Assembly: GCF_022760175.1 (NCBI RefSeq)
Contig: NZ_CP094326.1
Span: forward strand, 3,956,804-4,020,803
Origin: Zhouia spongiae
Lineage (GTDB): Bacteria > Bacteroidota > Bacteroidia > Flavobacteriales > Flavobacteriaceae
Direction of reading: 5' to 3'
DNA: 64,000 bases
The notes under the pieces are model-generated. The model was given only the letters and a program-made list of their open reading frames with translations. It ran no database searches and had not been told where the DNA came from. Position 1 is the first letter of the stretch. Every line of letters begins with the position of its first letter. Position numbers and translations under genes: made by a program. Below, one piece after another: positions 16,446 to 24,731 of this stretch.

Positions 16446-16964
16446 TTAAAAGAAAAGAGAAAATCCGATGTTTAATGAAAATGCATCAGCACCTTCAGCA
16501 TCGTCATTTAAATCCAGGTCATAACGCACACCCGGCTCGATAGCAATATTATCAGCTAAAAACCATGCATATCCTCCCTGAAGGCCAACAAATATAGGAT
16601 TAGAATCATTCCCAGTCGAACCATTTAAATCTAACTGTACAGGAATCATGCTGTTGATATAATACTTGGCACCAATCTTATAGGAAAATTCACCGTCTAT
16701 GTTTTCGCCTAGATCTCCGTATCCTAACCCTGCTTTAATCGCCAAATCATCCTGGATAAAATAGCCACCTTCTGCACCGATATTCCAAGCAGTATTACCA
16801 TCATTAGAAGAGAAGTAAAATCCAGTATTAGCTGCATGTCCCATACCAAAATTAGTATTAGCTTCAACTAAAATAGATCCTTTAGCAGTAGCTGAACCAT
16901 CCTGAGCATTCGCATTGAAAGCAAAACCTAAAGCAGCAACTGCTACAAATAATAATTTTTTCAT
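16446..16964 (-). CDS. Small outer-membrane beta-barrel protein
   Basis: A 172-residue protein with an SPI signal (MKKLLFVAVAALGFAFNANA). The rest consists of strand pairs such as WNIGAEGGYFIQDDLAIKAGLGYG, FVGLQGGYAWFLADNIAIEPGVRYDL and the terminal FSLNIGFSLFF, so it is predicted to form an 8-strand barrel of the OmpA/OmpW-like type. Alternating short acidic loops suggest extracellular turns. Function not recognisable. It has its own promoter element at 16998 and a terminator resembling that of its neighbour. Confidence 0.83.
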   Translation of the reverse strand: MKKLLFVAVAALGFAFNANAQDGSATAKGSILVEANTNFGMGHAANTGFYFSSNDGNTAWNIGAEGGYFIQDDLAIKAGLGYGDLGENIDGEFSYKIGAKYYINSMIPVQLDLNGSTGNDSNPIFVGLQGGYAWFLADNIAIEPGVRYDLDLNDDAEGADAFSLNIGFSLFF

Positions 16965-16997
16965 CTTTTTGATTTTTGTATTTAATGTTTAACGGCG

Positions 16998-17005
16998 CAA
17001 ATTTA
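16998..17005 (-). promoter_or_regulatory. Bacteroidetes -7 element for the 16446-16964 gene
   Basis: TAAATTTG on the minus strand, exact TAnnTTTG match, 33 bases upstream of the start codon. Confidence 0.42.
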
Positions 17006-17143
17006 CATACAAAACCAATAACTAAATACTATTTTCAACACAATATTGTAAGCTATTTCTTTAATATATTGAATGTCAATATCATATATGAAACAGATAT
17101 AATGTATTTGTAAATTGTCTAAATAATCATCTATCTTTAACCT

Positions 17144-18043
17144 ATGAAATGGCAACATGCATTAAAGGACTATAAGCATTATCTGAAGATTGAACGGGGC
17201 TTATCAGACAACTCTATTGATAATTATGTCATGGATGTACAAAGGCTTGTTAGCTTCTTAAACAAGAATAGCATCCTGACAGACCCGATTGCCATTTCCT
17301 CGGAAACTATTCAGGAGTTTATATATCAGACTGCTAAAGAAGTAAATCCCAGATCTCAGGCACGCATGATCTCAGGACTTAAGAGTTTTTTTAATTACCT
17401 GATCTTTGAAGACTATCGTCAGGATCATCCTCTGGAACTGATCGAAACTCCAAAAATCGGAAGAAAACTCCCCGACACATTATCTTTGGAAGAGATCGAC
17501 CTCCTGATAAATACCATTGACCTTTCTAAAAGTGAAGGTACCCGTAATAAAGCTATGCTTGAAACATTATATAGCTGCGGGTTACGTGTTTCCGAATTAA
17601 CGAACTTAAAATTATCAGACCTCTTTTTCGATGAAGGTTTTATAAAGGTAACCGGTAAGGGACACAAACAACGCTTTGTTCCGGTTTCCGGTTCTTGCAT
17701 AAAATATATCAACCTGTACATTACAGAAATACGCATTCGTCAAGCTATTGTTAAGGGACATGAAGACTTCCTTTTTCTTAACCGAAGAGGAAAACAACTA
17801 ACAAGAGCCATGATATTTACCATTATAAAAAGGTTAGTCGTAGATTCCGGTTTAAAAAAGAATATCAGCCCACATACCTTTCGGCATTCGTTCGCTACCC
17901 ATTTACTGCAAAACGGAGCCGACTTGAGGGCTATACAGCAAATGCTCGGACATGAAAGCATTACAACCACGGAAATATACATGCATTTAGATAAAAGCGA
18001 CCTCAGCAGGATCCTACATCAATACCACCCCAGAAATCATTAA
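17144..18043 (+). CDS. xerD: Site-specific tyrosine recombinase XerD/XerC type
   Basis: A 299-residue tyrosine recombinase that resolves chromosome dimers at dif. An N-terminal SAM-like core-binding domain (1-95) precedes the catalytic domain with the full catalytic set: Arg148 (CGLRVSEL), Lys172 (GKGHKQR), His244/Arg247 (HTFRHSF), His270 (LGHESI) and nucleophile Tyr279 (TEIYMH). Length and location beside aroQ fit the housekeeping XerD of Bacteroidetes rather than a mobile-element integrase, and no attachment sites or element genes are near. The lysoplasmalogenase gene follows after 36 bp. Confidence 0.92.
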   Translation: MKWQHALKDYKHYLKIERGLSDNSIDNYVMDVQRLVSFLNKNSILTDPIAISSETIQEFIYQTAKEVNPRSQARMISGLKSFFNYLIFEDYRQDHPLELIETPKIGRKLPDTLSLEEIDLLINTIDLSKSEGTRNKAMLETLYSCGLRVSELTNLKLSDLFFDEGFIKVTGKGHKQRFVPVSGSCIKYINLYITEIRIRQAIVKGHEDFLFLNRRGKQLTRAMIFTIIKRLVVDSGLKKNISPHTFRHSFATHLLQNGADLRAIQQMLGHESITTTEIYMHLDKSDLSRILHQYHPRNH

Positions 18044-18079
18044 CTTTAAATCGACGGATTAATCAAACCTACAACAGTT

Positions 18080-18778
18080 ATGAAAAAGGAACTTGTATTT
18101 AGTCTTCTATACTTTTTAATACTAATTATAGAACTCATAGCCGGAAGCAATGCAGAATACCATCATATCAGGTATGTTACCAAACCCCTGCTTACCATTT
18201 CATTGGGAATATTTGTATTTCCGGACAGAAAGCACTATCCACACTTGCTGAACTTTATCTTGCTGGCCTTATTCTTTTCATTCCTGGGGGATATCTTTCT
18301 GCTATTTGACGACTCTTACTTTATTGCCGGTCTCCTGGCCTTTTTTATAGCGCATATTATGTATATCAGTGCGTTTTTCAAGACGAAATTCTTTTCCCCC
18401 AAAAGGTTTGCCGTCATAACAACAGCCCTGCTTATTTATGCCATTCCCATATTGTATCTCATTATTCCTGAAGCGGGGTCCCTGCTCCCTTACATTATTT
18501 TATACGTGATCATTCTGATGATAATGGTCAAAACGGTATATTTAAGAAAAGGATATGTTAACCGTTTAAGTTATCAGCTGGCACTGATCGGGGCGCTCTT
18601 ATTTTTAATTTCAGATTCATTACTGGCGTTAGATAAATTTGTAACAGAAATACCCAATATCACCATTTTGGTTATGTCTACATACGGAGTAGCACAATTT
18701 TTAATTGTAAACGGAGCCTTAATCGAAAAAACAAATAAACGTAATTTATACAATTACTTTATAAATCAGGCTACCTGA
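18080..18778 (+). CDS. Lysoplasmalogenase / YhhN-TMEM86 family membrane protein
   Basis: A 232-residue protein with about eight hydrophobic helices. Signature features are the FSFLGDIFLLF segment with the conserved Asp, FFIAHIMYISAFF with a conserved His, and LISDSLLALDKF. In TMEM86/YhhN enzymes these acidic residues and the His line the active site that hydrolyses the vinyl-ether bond of lysoplasmalogen. Whether this organism contains plasmalogens is not shown. Its last 13 bases overlap the end of the convergent NDH-2 gene. Confidence 0.85.
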   Translation: MKKELVFSLLYFLILIIELIAGSNAEYHHIRYVTKPLLTISLGIFVFPDRKHYPHLLNFILLALFFSFLGDIFLLFDDSYFIAGLLAFFIAHIMYISAFFKTKFFSPKRFAVITTALLIYAIPILYLIIPEAGSLLPYIILYVIILMIMVKTVYLRKGYVNRLSYQLALIGALLFLISDSLLALDKFVTEIPNITILVMSTYGVAQFLIVNGALIEKTNKRNLYNYFINQAT

Positions 18779-20070
18779 GTTTCCTCATCCTTTGTTTTCG
18801 GGTTTTTGTATGGTCGTATAATTAATCGGGCTTCCCTGTCGAAACGGATATAATTATAGGCCCAATTGATAAACACCACCATCCTGTTCCTGAAACCTAT
18901 CAGAAAAAACAGGTGAATAAACATCCATACAAACCAGGCGAAAACCCCCTGAAATTTAAAATTAGGGAGGTCCACAACCGCTTTATTCCTTCCAATAGTA
19001 GCCATAGATCCCTTATCGTAATAGCTAAAAGGTTTCATCGGTTTGTTATTCAGTAAACGTTCAAAGTTAATTCCAAGATGCTTCCCTTGTTGAATGGCAG
19101 GTTGAGCCATCATTGGATGACCGTACGGATATTTCTCAGTACTCATGGCAGCTATATCGCCTACTGCAAAAATATCTTTAAAGCCTTCCACCTGGTTAAA
19201 CTCATTTACCTTTACCCTGTTGCCCCTGGCAATGAGATCTTCAGCATTAAGTCCGTTTACCGTAGCTCCCATAACTCCGGCACTCCAAATTAATGTTGCC
19301 GTTTGAAAAGTAAGGTCTGAATTGGTAGTAACCGTTTCGCCGTCGTACCCTGTAACAAGGACGTCTTTCCAGATATGGACCCCTAAATTCTCCAGAAATT
19401 GCTCCGCTTTTTTTGATGCTACCGGACTCATTTCCTGCAACACCCTATCAGAGGCCTGGATTAAATTTATCTGAACCCTTCTGGTATCGAGGTCGGGATA
19501 ATCCTTATGCAGGATTCCTTTTTTAATTTCTGCCAATGCCCCTGCCAGTTCCACTCCGGTCGGACCGGCACCTACAATTACAAAGTTCATCAGCGCATCT
19601 TGCTCATCAAGGCTGTCCGTCAGTAAAGCCTGCTCAAAATTCTCTAATATCAGACTTCTCAGGTTCAACGATTGCGGAATGGTTTTCATGGCCATCCCGT
19701 TTTCCTTAATAGACTGGTTTCCGTAATAATTAGTCCTGGAACCGGTAGCCAGTACCAAGTAATCATAAAAAATCTCTCCTATATCCGTTCTTACAATTTT
19801 CTTTTCGGGAACTACCTCTTCTACATTAGCCAGTCTAAAGTAAAAATTCGGATAATGAGATAGTATTTTGCGAATCGGATATGCAATGGAGTCCGGCTCT
19901 AATGCCCCTGTTGACACCTGATATAATAAAGGCTGAAAAGTATGATAGTTATGTCTGTCCAGCATAACCACCTGAACTTCCTGTTTTGAAAGTTTCTTTG
20001 CCAGAGATATGCCGGCAAAACCTCCTCCGATGATAACGATTCGGGGAGTGCTGGTTTTTGGAATATTCAT
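18766..20070 (-). CDS. ndh: Type II NADH dehydrogenase (NDH-2)
   Basis: A 434-residue peripheral membrane flavoprotein that passes electrons from NADH to quinone without pumping protons. The FAD motif IIGGGFAGISLAKKL is at the N-terminus, followed by HNYHTFQPLLYQV, typical of NDH-2. The NADH motif is VGAGPTGVELAGAL and the second FAD motif is DIFAVGDIA. The C-terminus has a hydrophobic stretch (GVFAWFVWMFIHLFFLIGF) that probably anchors it. It overlaps the lysoplasmalogenase gene tail-to-tail by 13 bases. Confidence 0.9.
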   Translation of the reverse strand: MNIPKTSTPRIVIIGGGFAGISLAKKLSKQEVQVVMLDRHNYHTFQPLLYQVSTGALEPDSIAYPIRKILSHYPNFYFRLANVEEVVPEKKIVRTDIGEIFYDYLVLATGSRTNYYGNQSIKENGMAMKTIPQSLNLRSLILENFEQALLTDSLDEQDALMNFVIVGAGPTGVELAGALAEIKKGILHKDYPDLDTRRVQINLIQASDRVLQEMSPVASKKAEQFLENLGVHIWKDVLVTGYDGETVTTNSDLTFQTATLIWSAGVMGATVNGLNAEDLIARGNRVKVNEFNQVEGFKDIFAVGDIAAMSTEKYPYGHPMMAQPAIQQGKHLGINFERLLNNKPMKPFSYYDKGSMATIGRNKAVVDLPNFKFQGVFAWFVWMFIHLFFLIGFRNRMVVFINWAYNYIRFDREARLIIRPYKNPKTKDEETQVA

Positions 20071-20315
20071 AAGTGTTAATTGTGGTATAAAAATACTAAA
20101 GAATCGGCTATTTCTTGCCCTCTTTTCCGCTAATTTACCCTCTTCTTCTTAATAAAACACAAGTAACTCATGTACAGCAAATTAGAAACACCCATACCTG
20201 AGTTGATGTTACCGGCTTTGAAGATAAAGCCAATAAAAGTCAATTTTAGGGTCAATTAATTGTAACAATCATTTAAATTAGGCTACTAACTTCATAAAAT
20301 CACTAAATCTAACCT

Positions 20316-20810
20316 GTGACAAAAGAACTGGAACATAGCTTTGTAAACCTTCTAGAAAAGCATCAGAATATTGTTCATAAGGTTTGTAGAATATATACAA
20401 ACGACGGAGCGTCTCACAGTGACCTGTTCCAGGAGATTACAATTCAGCTATGGAAGGCCTATCCGAAATTCCGCGGTGATGCCAAATTCACCACCTGGAT
20501 GTATCGGGTTGCCTTAAACACGGCGATTACACTATACAGAAAGTCTAAAAGATCGATCGACACACAAGACTTTGAGGGTGTTTCTTATAAAATAAAATAC
20601 GAACACTACGACGATACCGAAGAACAACAATTAAAATTAATGTATAAAGCTATCAAGCAATTAAACGATATCGATAAAGCCTTGGTGTTTTTATATCTGG
20701 AAGATAAAAATTATGCTGAAATATCAGAAACTTTGGGGATAAGTGAGATCAATGCAAGAGTGAAGATGAACAGGATTAAAACAAAATTAAAAACTATTTT
20801 GAACCCATGA
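20316..20810 (+). CDS. ECF-type RNA polymerase sigma factor
   Basis: A 164-residue sigma-70 family factor with only regions 2 and 4. Region 2 contains HSDLFQEITIQLWKAYPKFRGDAKFTTWMYRVALNTA; region 4 contains YAEISETLGISEINARVKMNRIKTKLK, a typical HTH. Translation starts at GTG 20316; no in-frame ATG covers region 2.1. The next gene overlaps by 4 bases (ATGA) and encodes a membrane protein, the usual place for a cognate regulator. The target regulon is not visible here. Confidence 0.9.
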   Translation: MTKELEHSFVNLLEKHQNIVHKVCRIYTNDGASHSDLFQEITIQLWKAYPKFRGDAKFTTWMYRVALNTAITLYRKSKRSIDTQDFEGVSYKIKYEHYDDTEEQQLKLMYKAIKQLNDIDKALVFLYLEDKNYAEISETLGISEINARVKMNRIKTKLKTILNP

Positions 20811-21424
20811 TGGACGAACTGGATTTGTTAAAAAAAGACTGGAAAAGCAGGGAAAAAGACCTTCCCAGGCTTTCGCACGATGAAATATATAAAATGATAT
20901 GGAAGAAATCTTCTTCTAATATTAAATGGATATTTATCATAAGTGCCCTTGAATTTTTGTTAGGGCTCCTTATAACCATATTCTATCATCCGGCCAGCGA
21001 AGAATTTAAACTCCCTGGTATTGTAGATATCCTGACAAAGGCATCCATGCTTGTAGCTATATATTTTATGGTAAAATTTTATCTAAACTATAAAAAAGTA
21101 TCTGCCGCCTCTACGGTAAAAGGCCTTTTACATACCATTATGAAAGCCAGAAAAACGGTAAAAACATATATTATCACCATGATGTCTTTTGGAGGCATCG
21201 CTGCTGTTATTGCCGCTATCTATACTTATATCAACCAAAGAGGAGGCTGGGAAGAATTCAATGAAACCGCTCACACCAGCGATTACCTGTTAATTCTCCT
21301 TGTTTCGGTTGTAGCTACCGTAATTATACTCGGGATCTTTTTACTGATCTATTTCCTGTTGTACGGAATCCTCATGAGACGCTTAAAAAAGAATTACAGC
21401 GAAATTAAAAAGATAGAAGTCTAA
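20807..21424 (+). CDS. Membrane protein, probable regulator of the upstream ECF sigma factor
   Basis: A 205-residue protein with a cytoplasmic N-terminus of about 40 residues (LDLLKKDWKSREKDLPRLS) and four hydrophobic helices (about 43-62, 75-97, 115-138, 157-190). The short charged N-terminus before the first helix resembles an anti-sigma interaction tail, and the 4-base overlap with the sigma gene implies coupled translation. No zinc-binding ZAS motif is present. The role is inferred from context only. Confidence 0.75.
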   Translation: MMDELDLLKKDWKSREKDLPRLSHDEIYKMIWKKSSSNIKWIFIISALEFLLGLLITIFYHPASEEFKLPGIVDILTKASMLVAIYFMVKFYLNYKKVSAASTVKGLLHTIMKARKTVKTYIITMMSFGGIAAVIAAIYTYINQRGGWEEFNETAHTSDYLLILLVSVVATVIILGIFLLIYFLLYGILMRRLKKNYSEIKKIEV

Positions 21425-21445
21425 CGAGTTCTATCATAGGCAGCA

Positions 21446-21653
21446 GAAATCTACCTTGAAGCATGTTCGCGAGGCGCTCCCCTGTATAACCACAGGGGAA
21501 CATGTTAAACGGAAGAACCCTAAAGACCATTTGGACGTAAGTACCGTGAAATTCTTTCAGGAATATTCCAAAAGGTCAAGTCCTGTGAAATTCCTTTAGG
21601 AACATTTCACAAGCGCAAGCGTCGGAGCATTTAAATCTCGATGATCGAGTAAA
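21446..21653 (+). repeat. Dispersed intergenic repeat, copy C (complete)
   Basis: The left end is a diverged CTACCTTGAAGCATG..CGCGAGG. The interior holds two tandem units of 39-nt period starting at 21546 and 21585, each GTGAAATTC.TT.AGGAA.ATT.CA.AAG..CAAG and each able to fold as a hairpin. The right end at 21616-21653 (ending CTCGATGATCGAGTAAA) is identical over 38 bases to the reverse complement of 53932-53969. It sits between two convergent genes. The rest of the gap (21654-21889) holds no gene that I can see. Confidence 0.7.
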
Positions 21654-21889
21654 AAGCTTGTCTTTTTATCTATAGAACGCTCATTTTTGATGAGTCAGTA
21701 ATATACAAAACAAGAGCTGTTTTAATTGAATTCAGAAGGATTTACTTCTTGGGTTATAAAGGTAAGCCAAGAAAATTTTGTACATAGTGATATCCCTTTT
21801 CAAAACCTGGTTTTAATCCAATTTTTCTCTATAGGTTACATACGCACATAAATACAACTTCAGATATGATTTTAAAAAAATCAAACAAA

Positions 21890-22693
21890 TTAATATCTGA
21901 ATTGACGTGTTTTATTCAATTCTTCATAGGCAATCAACTCCTCTTCAGGAATGACCTTCAAGAATGACGGATGTTGCTCAATGGCATATTCTATTTTTTC
22001 TACAATATCATCAACGGATTCATTTTCATAGTCGATATGAAGCGGTTCCTTGATGACCATAGATTGAAGGATTCCTTTCTTTTTTACCCTTAAACCTTTT
22101 TTATCAAAAGAACGTCTGAAACCATCTATTACTATAGGTACCACTATCGGTTTGTATTGTTTTATAATATGAGCAGTCCCTTTTCTTATCGGTTTCCATG
22201 GTTTGGTAGTTCCCTGCGGAAAAGTAATAACCCAGCCATCGTCGAGTGCTACTCCGATATTTTCAGTATCCTGAAAATTCACATCTCTCTTAATATTCTT
22301 TCCTTTTTCTCTCCATGTACGCTCTACCGTGATAGCCCCCGCATAAGCCAAAATTTTTGGTAACAGTCCGGACCGCATGGTCTCTTTGGCCGCTACATAA
22401 TAAATATTAAGTTTTGGGTTCCACAAATACCCGACATTTTTAATGGAATCATTACGGTTGGAAAGACTCGCGTTGAAAACATGGAACATGGCCACTACAT
22501 CGGCAAAATACGTTTGATGGTTTGAAACAAACAATACTCCGGTTTCAGGCAGGCTCCTTAAAATATCCGAACCTTCAATCTGCAGTTCGTTAAAGCCCCG
22601 ATATCGCTGGTGCGTTAATGTACCTGCAATTCTGATCAACCACTTTTTTAAGAACAATATATGTCCGAAAGGATTCTTTTTAAACATCCCCAT
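21890..22693 (-). CDS. 1-acylglycerol-3-phosphate acyltransferase-like (PlsC family)
   Basis: A 267-residue membrane-associated acyltransferase. Motif I NHQTYFAD (NHx4D) is near residue 58 and motif III is TFPQGTT, with Gln in place of the usual Glu of FPEGT. It would transfer acyl groups to lysophospholipid or a related alcohol. Substrate specificity is uncertain, since the family includes ornithine-lipid and other lipid acyltransferases. It lies 43 bases downstream of the NUDIX gene on the same strand and may be cotranscribed with it. Confidence 0.82.
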   Translation of the reverse strand: MGMFKKNPFGHILFLKKWLIRIAGTLTHQRYRGFNELQIEGSDILRSLPETGVLFVSNHQTYFADVVAMFHVFNASLSNRNDSIKNVGYLWNPKLNIYYVAAKETMRSGLLPKILAYAGAITVERTWREKGKNIKRDVNFQDTENIGVALDDGWVITFPQGTTKPWKPIRKGTAHIIKQYKPIVVPIVIDGFRRSFDKKGLRVKKKGILQSMVIKEPLHIDYENESVDDIVEKIEYAIEQHPSFLKVIPEEELIAYEELNKTRQFRY

Positions 22694-22736
22694 TACATCA
22701 TCTTTAAAACTCTTGGCAAAGCTACTAAACTTATAT

Positions 22737-23378
22737 TTAATAAACTTTTTTAATGAGTTCCTTTACTTCACTCAGCATCATGGCTGTAGCTCCCCATACC
22801 GTATAGTTTTTTAATTTAAAAGCAGGAACATCAATGCTTTTAGCATAAGATGTGGTTAAGTTTTCTGTAAAAACCGTTTCATCTCCCAATAGTTCGGTTA
22901 ACGGTACCTCTAAAATCTGTTCGACTTCCTGCTCATCCGGAATTAGGACAGGGGGTTCATGCATGATCCCCATAAACGGAGTTACCAGAAAATTACTGGG
23001 CGGGATGTAAACATCCGACAGCTCTTTAAATATCTTCACTTTATCAGGGGTTACCCCTACTTCCTCCTCCGTCTCGCGCAAAGCAGTTGCTTCCAGGTTC
23101 TCGTCCGAAAGTTCCACCTTCCCGCCGGGAAAGCCTACCTGGTTTGAGTGGACACCATTATATACTTTTCTCAAAATCAGCAAAAAACAGGTAGCGCCTC
23201 CAATACCCGGATAAAAAAGTGATAATACCGCAGCTCTTTTAGGGTTTTGATCCTCATACCTCATGGCCTCCAGCTCTTTCTTCCGAAGGAGGGGCGCCAT
23301 TTTATAATGAGATACTTCGCCAGGAAGTTTCAGATTTACTATTTTTGGAACCAACCGATTAAAATGTTCAAATTTCAT
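22737..23378 (-). CDS. NUDIX hydrolase, CoA pyrophosphatase-like
   Basis: A 213-residue NUDIX protein. The upstream FLLILRKVYNGVHSNQVGF segment precedes FPGGK, and the NUDIX box reads GGKVELSDENLEATALRETEEEVG, matching the CoA-diphosphatase subfamily (UPF0035) rather than the strict Gx5Ex7REUxEExGU form. Predicted to cleave CoA to 3',5'-ADP and phosphopantetheine. ATG 23378 (MKFEHFNRLVPKI) is chosen by family length; an upstream frame would reach into the cyclophilin signal sequence. With this start, its ATG overlaps the ATG of the divergent cyclophilin gene. Confidence 0.88.
   Translation of the reverse strand: MKFEHFNRLVPKIVNLKLPGEVSHYKMAPLLRKKELEAMRYEDQNPKRAAVLSLFYPGIGGATCFLLILRKVYNGVHSNQVGFPGGKVELSDENLEATALRETEEEVGVTPDKVKIFKELSDVYIPPSNFLVTPFMGIMHEPPVLIPDEQEVEQILEVPLTELLGDETVFTENLTTSYAKSIDVPAFKLKNYTVWGATAMMLSEVKELIKKVY
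23340..23347 (+). promoter_or_regulatory. Bacteroidetes -7 element for the cyclophilin gene, inside the NUDIX gene
   Basis: TATTTTTG matches TAnnTTTG and ends 29 bases before the ATG at 23377. It lies within the 5' coding region of the opposite-strand NUDIX gene. A one-mismatch element (TAATATTG on the minus strand, 23402-23409) could serve the NUDIX gene from inside the cyclophilin gene. Confidence 0.4.
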
Positions 23379-24087
23379 GATGCTAAGAAATCGCCTTGTT
23401 ACAATATTACTACTAATTATCATAAGTGCCTGCGGTGGAAATAAAGAAAAAAAAGATCAGCCTAAAACCGGGAGTAAGGAAGTTAAAACAGATTCAGCAA
23501 CTATCATAAAAGAAGATAAAGATGCTGAGAATGAAAAATTTTTACTTACCGACGACAATGCCATAGAATTTTTCTTTGAATACGCAAAAAAGCACAAAGA
23601 ACACAAGGTCAAAGTTACCACTAAATATGGTAGTTTTATCATAGATTTGTTTGAAGAAACCCCATATCACCGGGCTAATTTTATCTACCTCACCAAGAAA
23701 GGATATTTTAACGGCACTTACTTTCACCGGGTGGTAAAAAATTTTATTATTCAGGGAGGAAATTCTGATGAGTGGAAAATTGCCAACCGAAGAAAAGAAA
23801 TAGGAAGATATTTACTGCCTCCCGATACCAAAAAAGGTTTTAAACACCACAGAGGAACTGTTTCTATGCCTAGTAGCGATGTTGACAACCCTCATAAACT
23901 GGCTTCACCATACGAGTTTTTTATTGTCTGTAGTAATCCCGGAGCTTACCATCTGGATGGTGATTTTACTGCATTCGGAAGGGTGATTGAAGGAATGGAA
24001 GTAGTAGATAAAATAAATGCACTACCTACCGATGTTGGCGAGTGGCCATTGGAGAATGCTTCCATGACCATTGAGATCATTGAATAA
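23377..24087 (+). CDS. Peptidyl-prolyl cis-trans isomerase, cyclophilin type, lipoprotein
   Basis: A 236-residue envelope cyclophilin that speeds proline isomerisation during folding of exported proteins. The N-terminus is an SPII signal with lipobox IISAC, followed by a Lys/Asp/Glu-rich linker of about 55 residues. The cyclophilin domain shows TKYGSFIIDLFEE, YFHRVVKNFIIQGGN and FTAFGRVIEGMEVVDKI. Start is ATG 23377 or the next codon, ATG 23380; the signal peptide excludes a later start. It begins within the start codon of the divergent NUDIX gene. Confidence 0.9.
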   Translation: MMLRNRLVTILLLIIISACGGNKEKKDQPKTGSKEVKTDSATIIKEDKDAENEKFLLTDDNAIEFFFEYAKKHKEHKVKVTTKYGSFIIDLFEETPYHRANFIYLTKKGYFNGTYFHRVVKNFIIQGGNSDEWKIANRRKEIGRYLLPPDTKKGFKHHRGTVSMPSSDVDNPHKLASPYEFFIVCSNPGAYHLDGDFTAFGRVIEGMEVVDKINALPTDVGEWPLENASMTIEIIE

Positions 24088-24113
24088 AAGGCCGCTCTAT
24101 AAAAAACTATTAC

Positions 24114-24731
24114 CTATCTCTTATCCTTATTTTCTATAGCGGGCAATGCTAATTTGTACCTTACCGCCAACAGGCGAATAACGATGACAATGACTATTGG
24201 AGCTGCAAAAATAATATCTGATTTAATCGGGAGCTCGTTGAAAAGAAAATAGCTTACTCCTCCGGCTATACAAGCTGTAGCATAGATTTCCCGACCCTCA
24301 AAAATAACAGGTATTTCGTTGCACAGTATGTCGCGGACGACACCGCCAAAACAGGCCGTAATGGTGCCTAGAACCACACACATAAACGGATGTAACCCGG
24401 CTTCTATACCTTTCTCCACTCCCACTACAGTGTACAGGCCGATACCTATGGTATCAAAAAGGAACAGGGATGTACGTAAATAACGGAGTTGCTTCCTGAA
24501 TAAAATGGCAAAAATGACAGCTCCCACAATAACATACATATAGGTATAATTAATAAGCCAGAATACAGGCGTTTTACCTATAATCACATCCCGGATAGTT
24601 CCCCCGCCGGTAGCCGTTACAAAAGCAATAATAAAAACCCCGAATGGATCCAGTTTTTTGCTCATAGCAGCATATACGCCTGAAATGGCAAAAGCAATGG
24701 TTCCTAAAATGTCAATGATGTAGTAAAACAT
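24114..24731 (-). CDS. TRIC-like / UPF0126 membrane protein
   Basis: A 205-residue protein with seven hydrophobic helices built as an internal duplication: ATGGGTIRDVIIG in the first half and ACFGGVVRDILCN in the second, the paired GGxxRD loops of bacterial trimeric intracellular cation (TRIC) channels. Such proteins conduct monovalent cations. The start shares bases with the stop of the upstream RDD gene (TAATG), so the two are translationally coupled. Confidence 0.88.
   Translation of the reverse strand: MFYYIIDILGTIAFAISGVYAAMSKKLDPFGVFIIAFVTATGGGTIRDVIIGKTPVFWLINYTYMYVIVGAVIFAILFRKQLRYLRTSLFLFDTIGIGLYTVVGVEKGIEAGLHPFMCVVLGTITACFGGVVRDILCNEIPVIFEGREIYATACIAGGVSYFLFNELPIKSDIIFAAPIVIVIVIRLLAVRYKLALPAIENKDKR

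Noticed and set aside
17144-18043. Possible integrase of a genomic island
   Set aside because: Housekeeping XerD length, location beside aroQ, no tRNA, attachment repeats or mobile-element cargo nearby.
21546-21619. CRISPR-like tandem repeats
   Set aside because: Only two diverged units with a 39-nt period, no spacers and no cas genes; they belong to the dispersed repeat.
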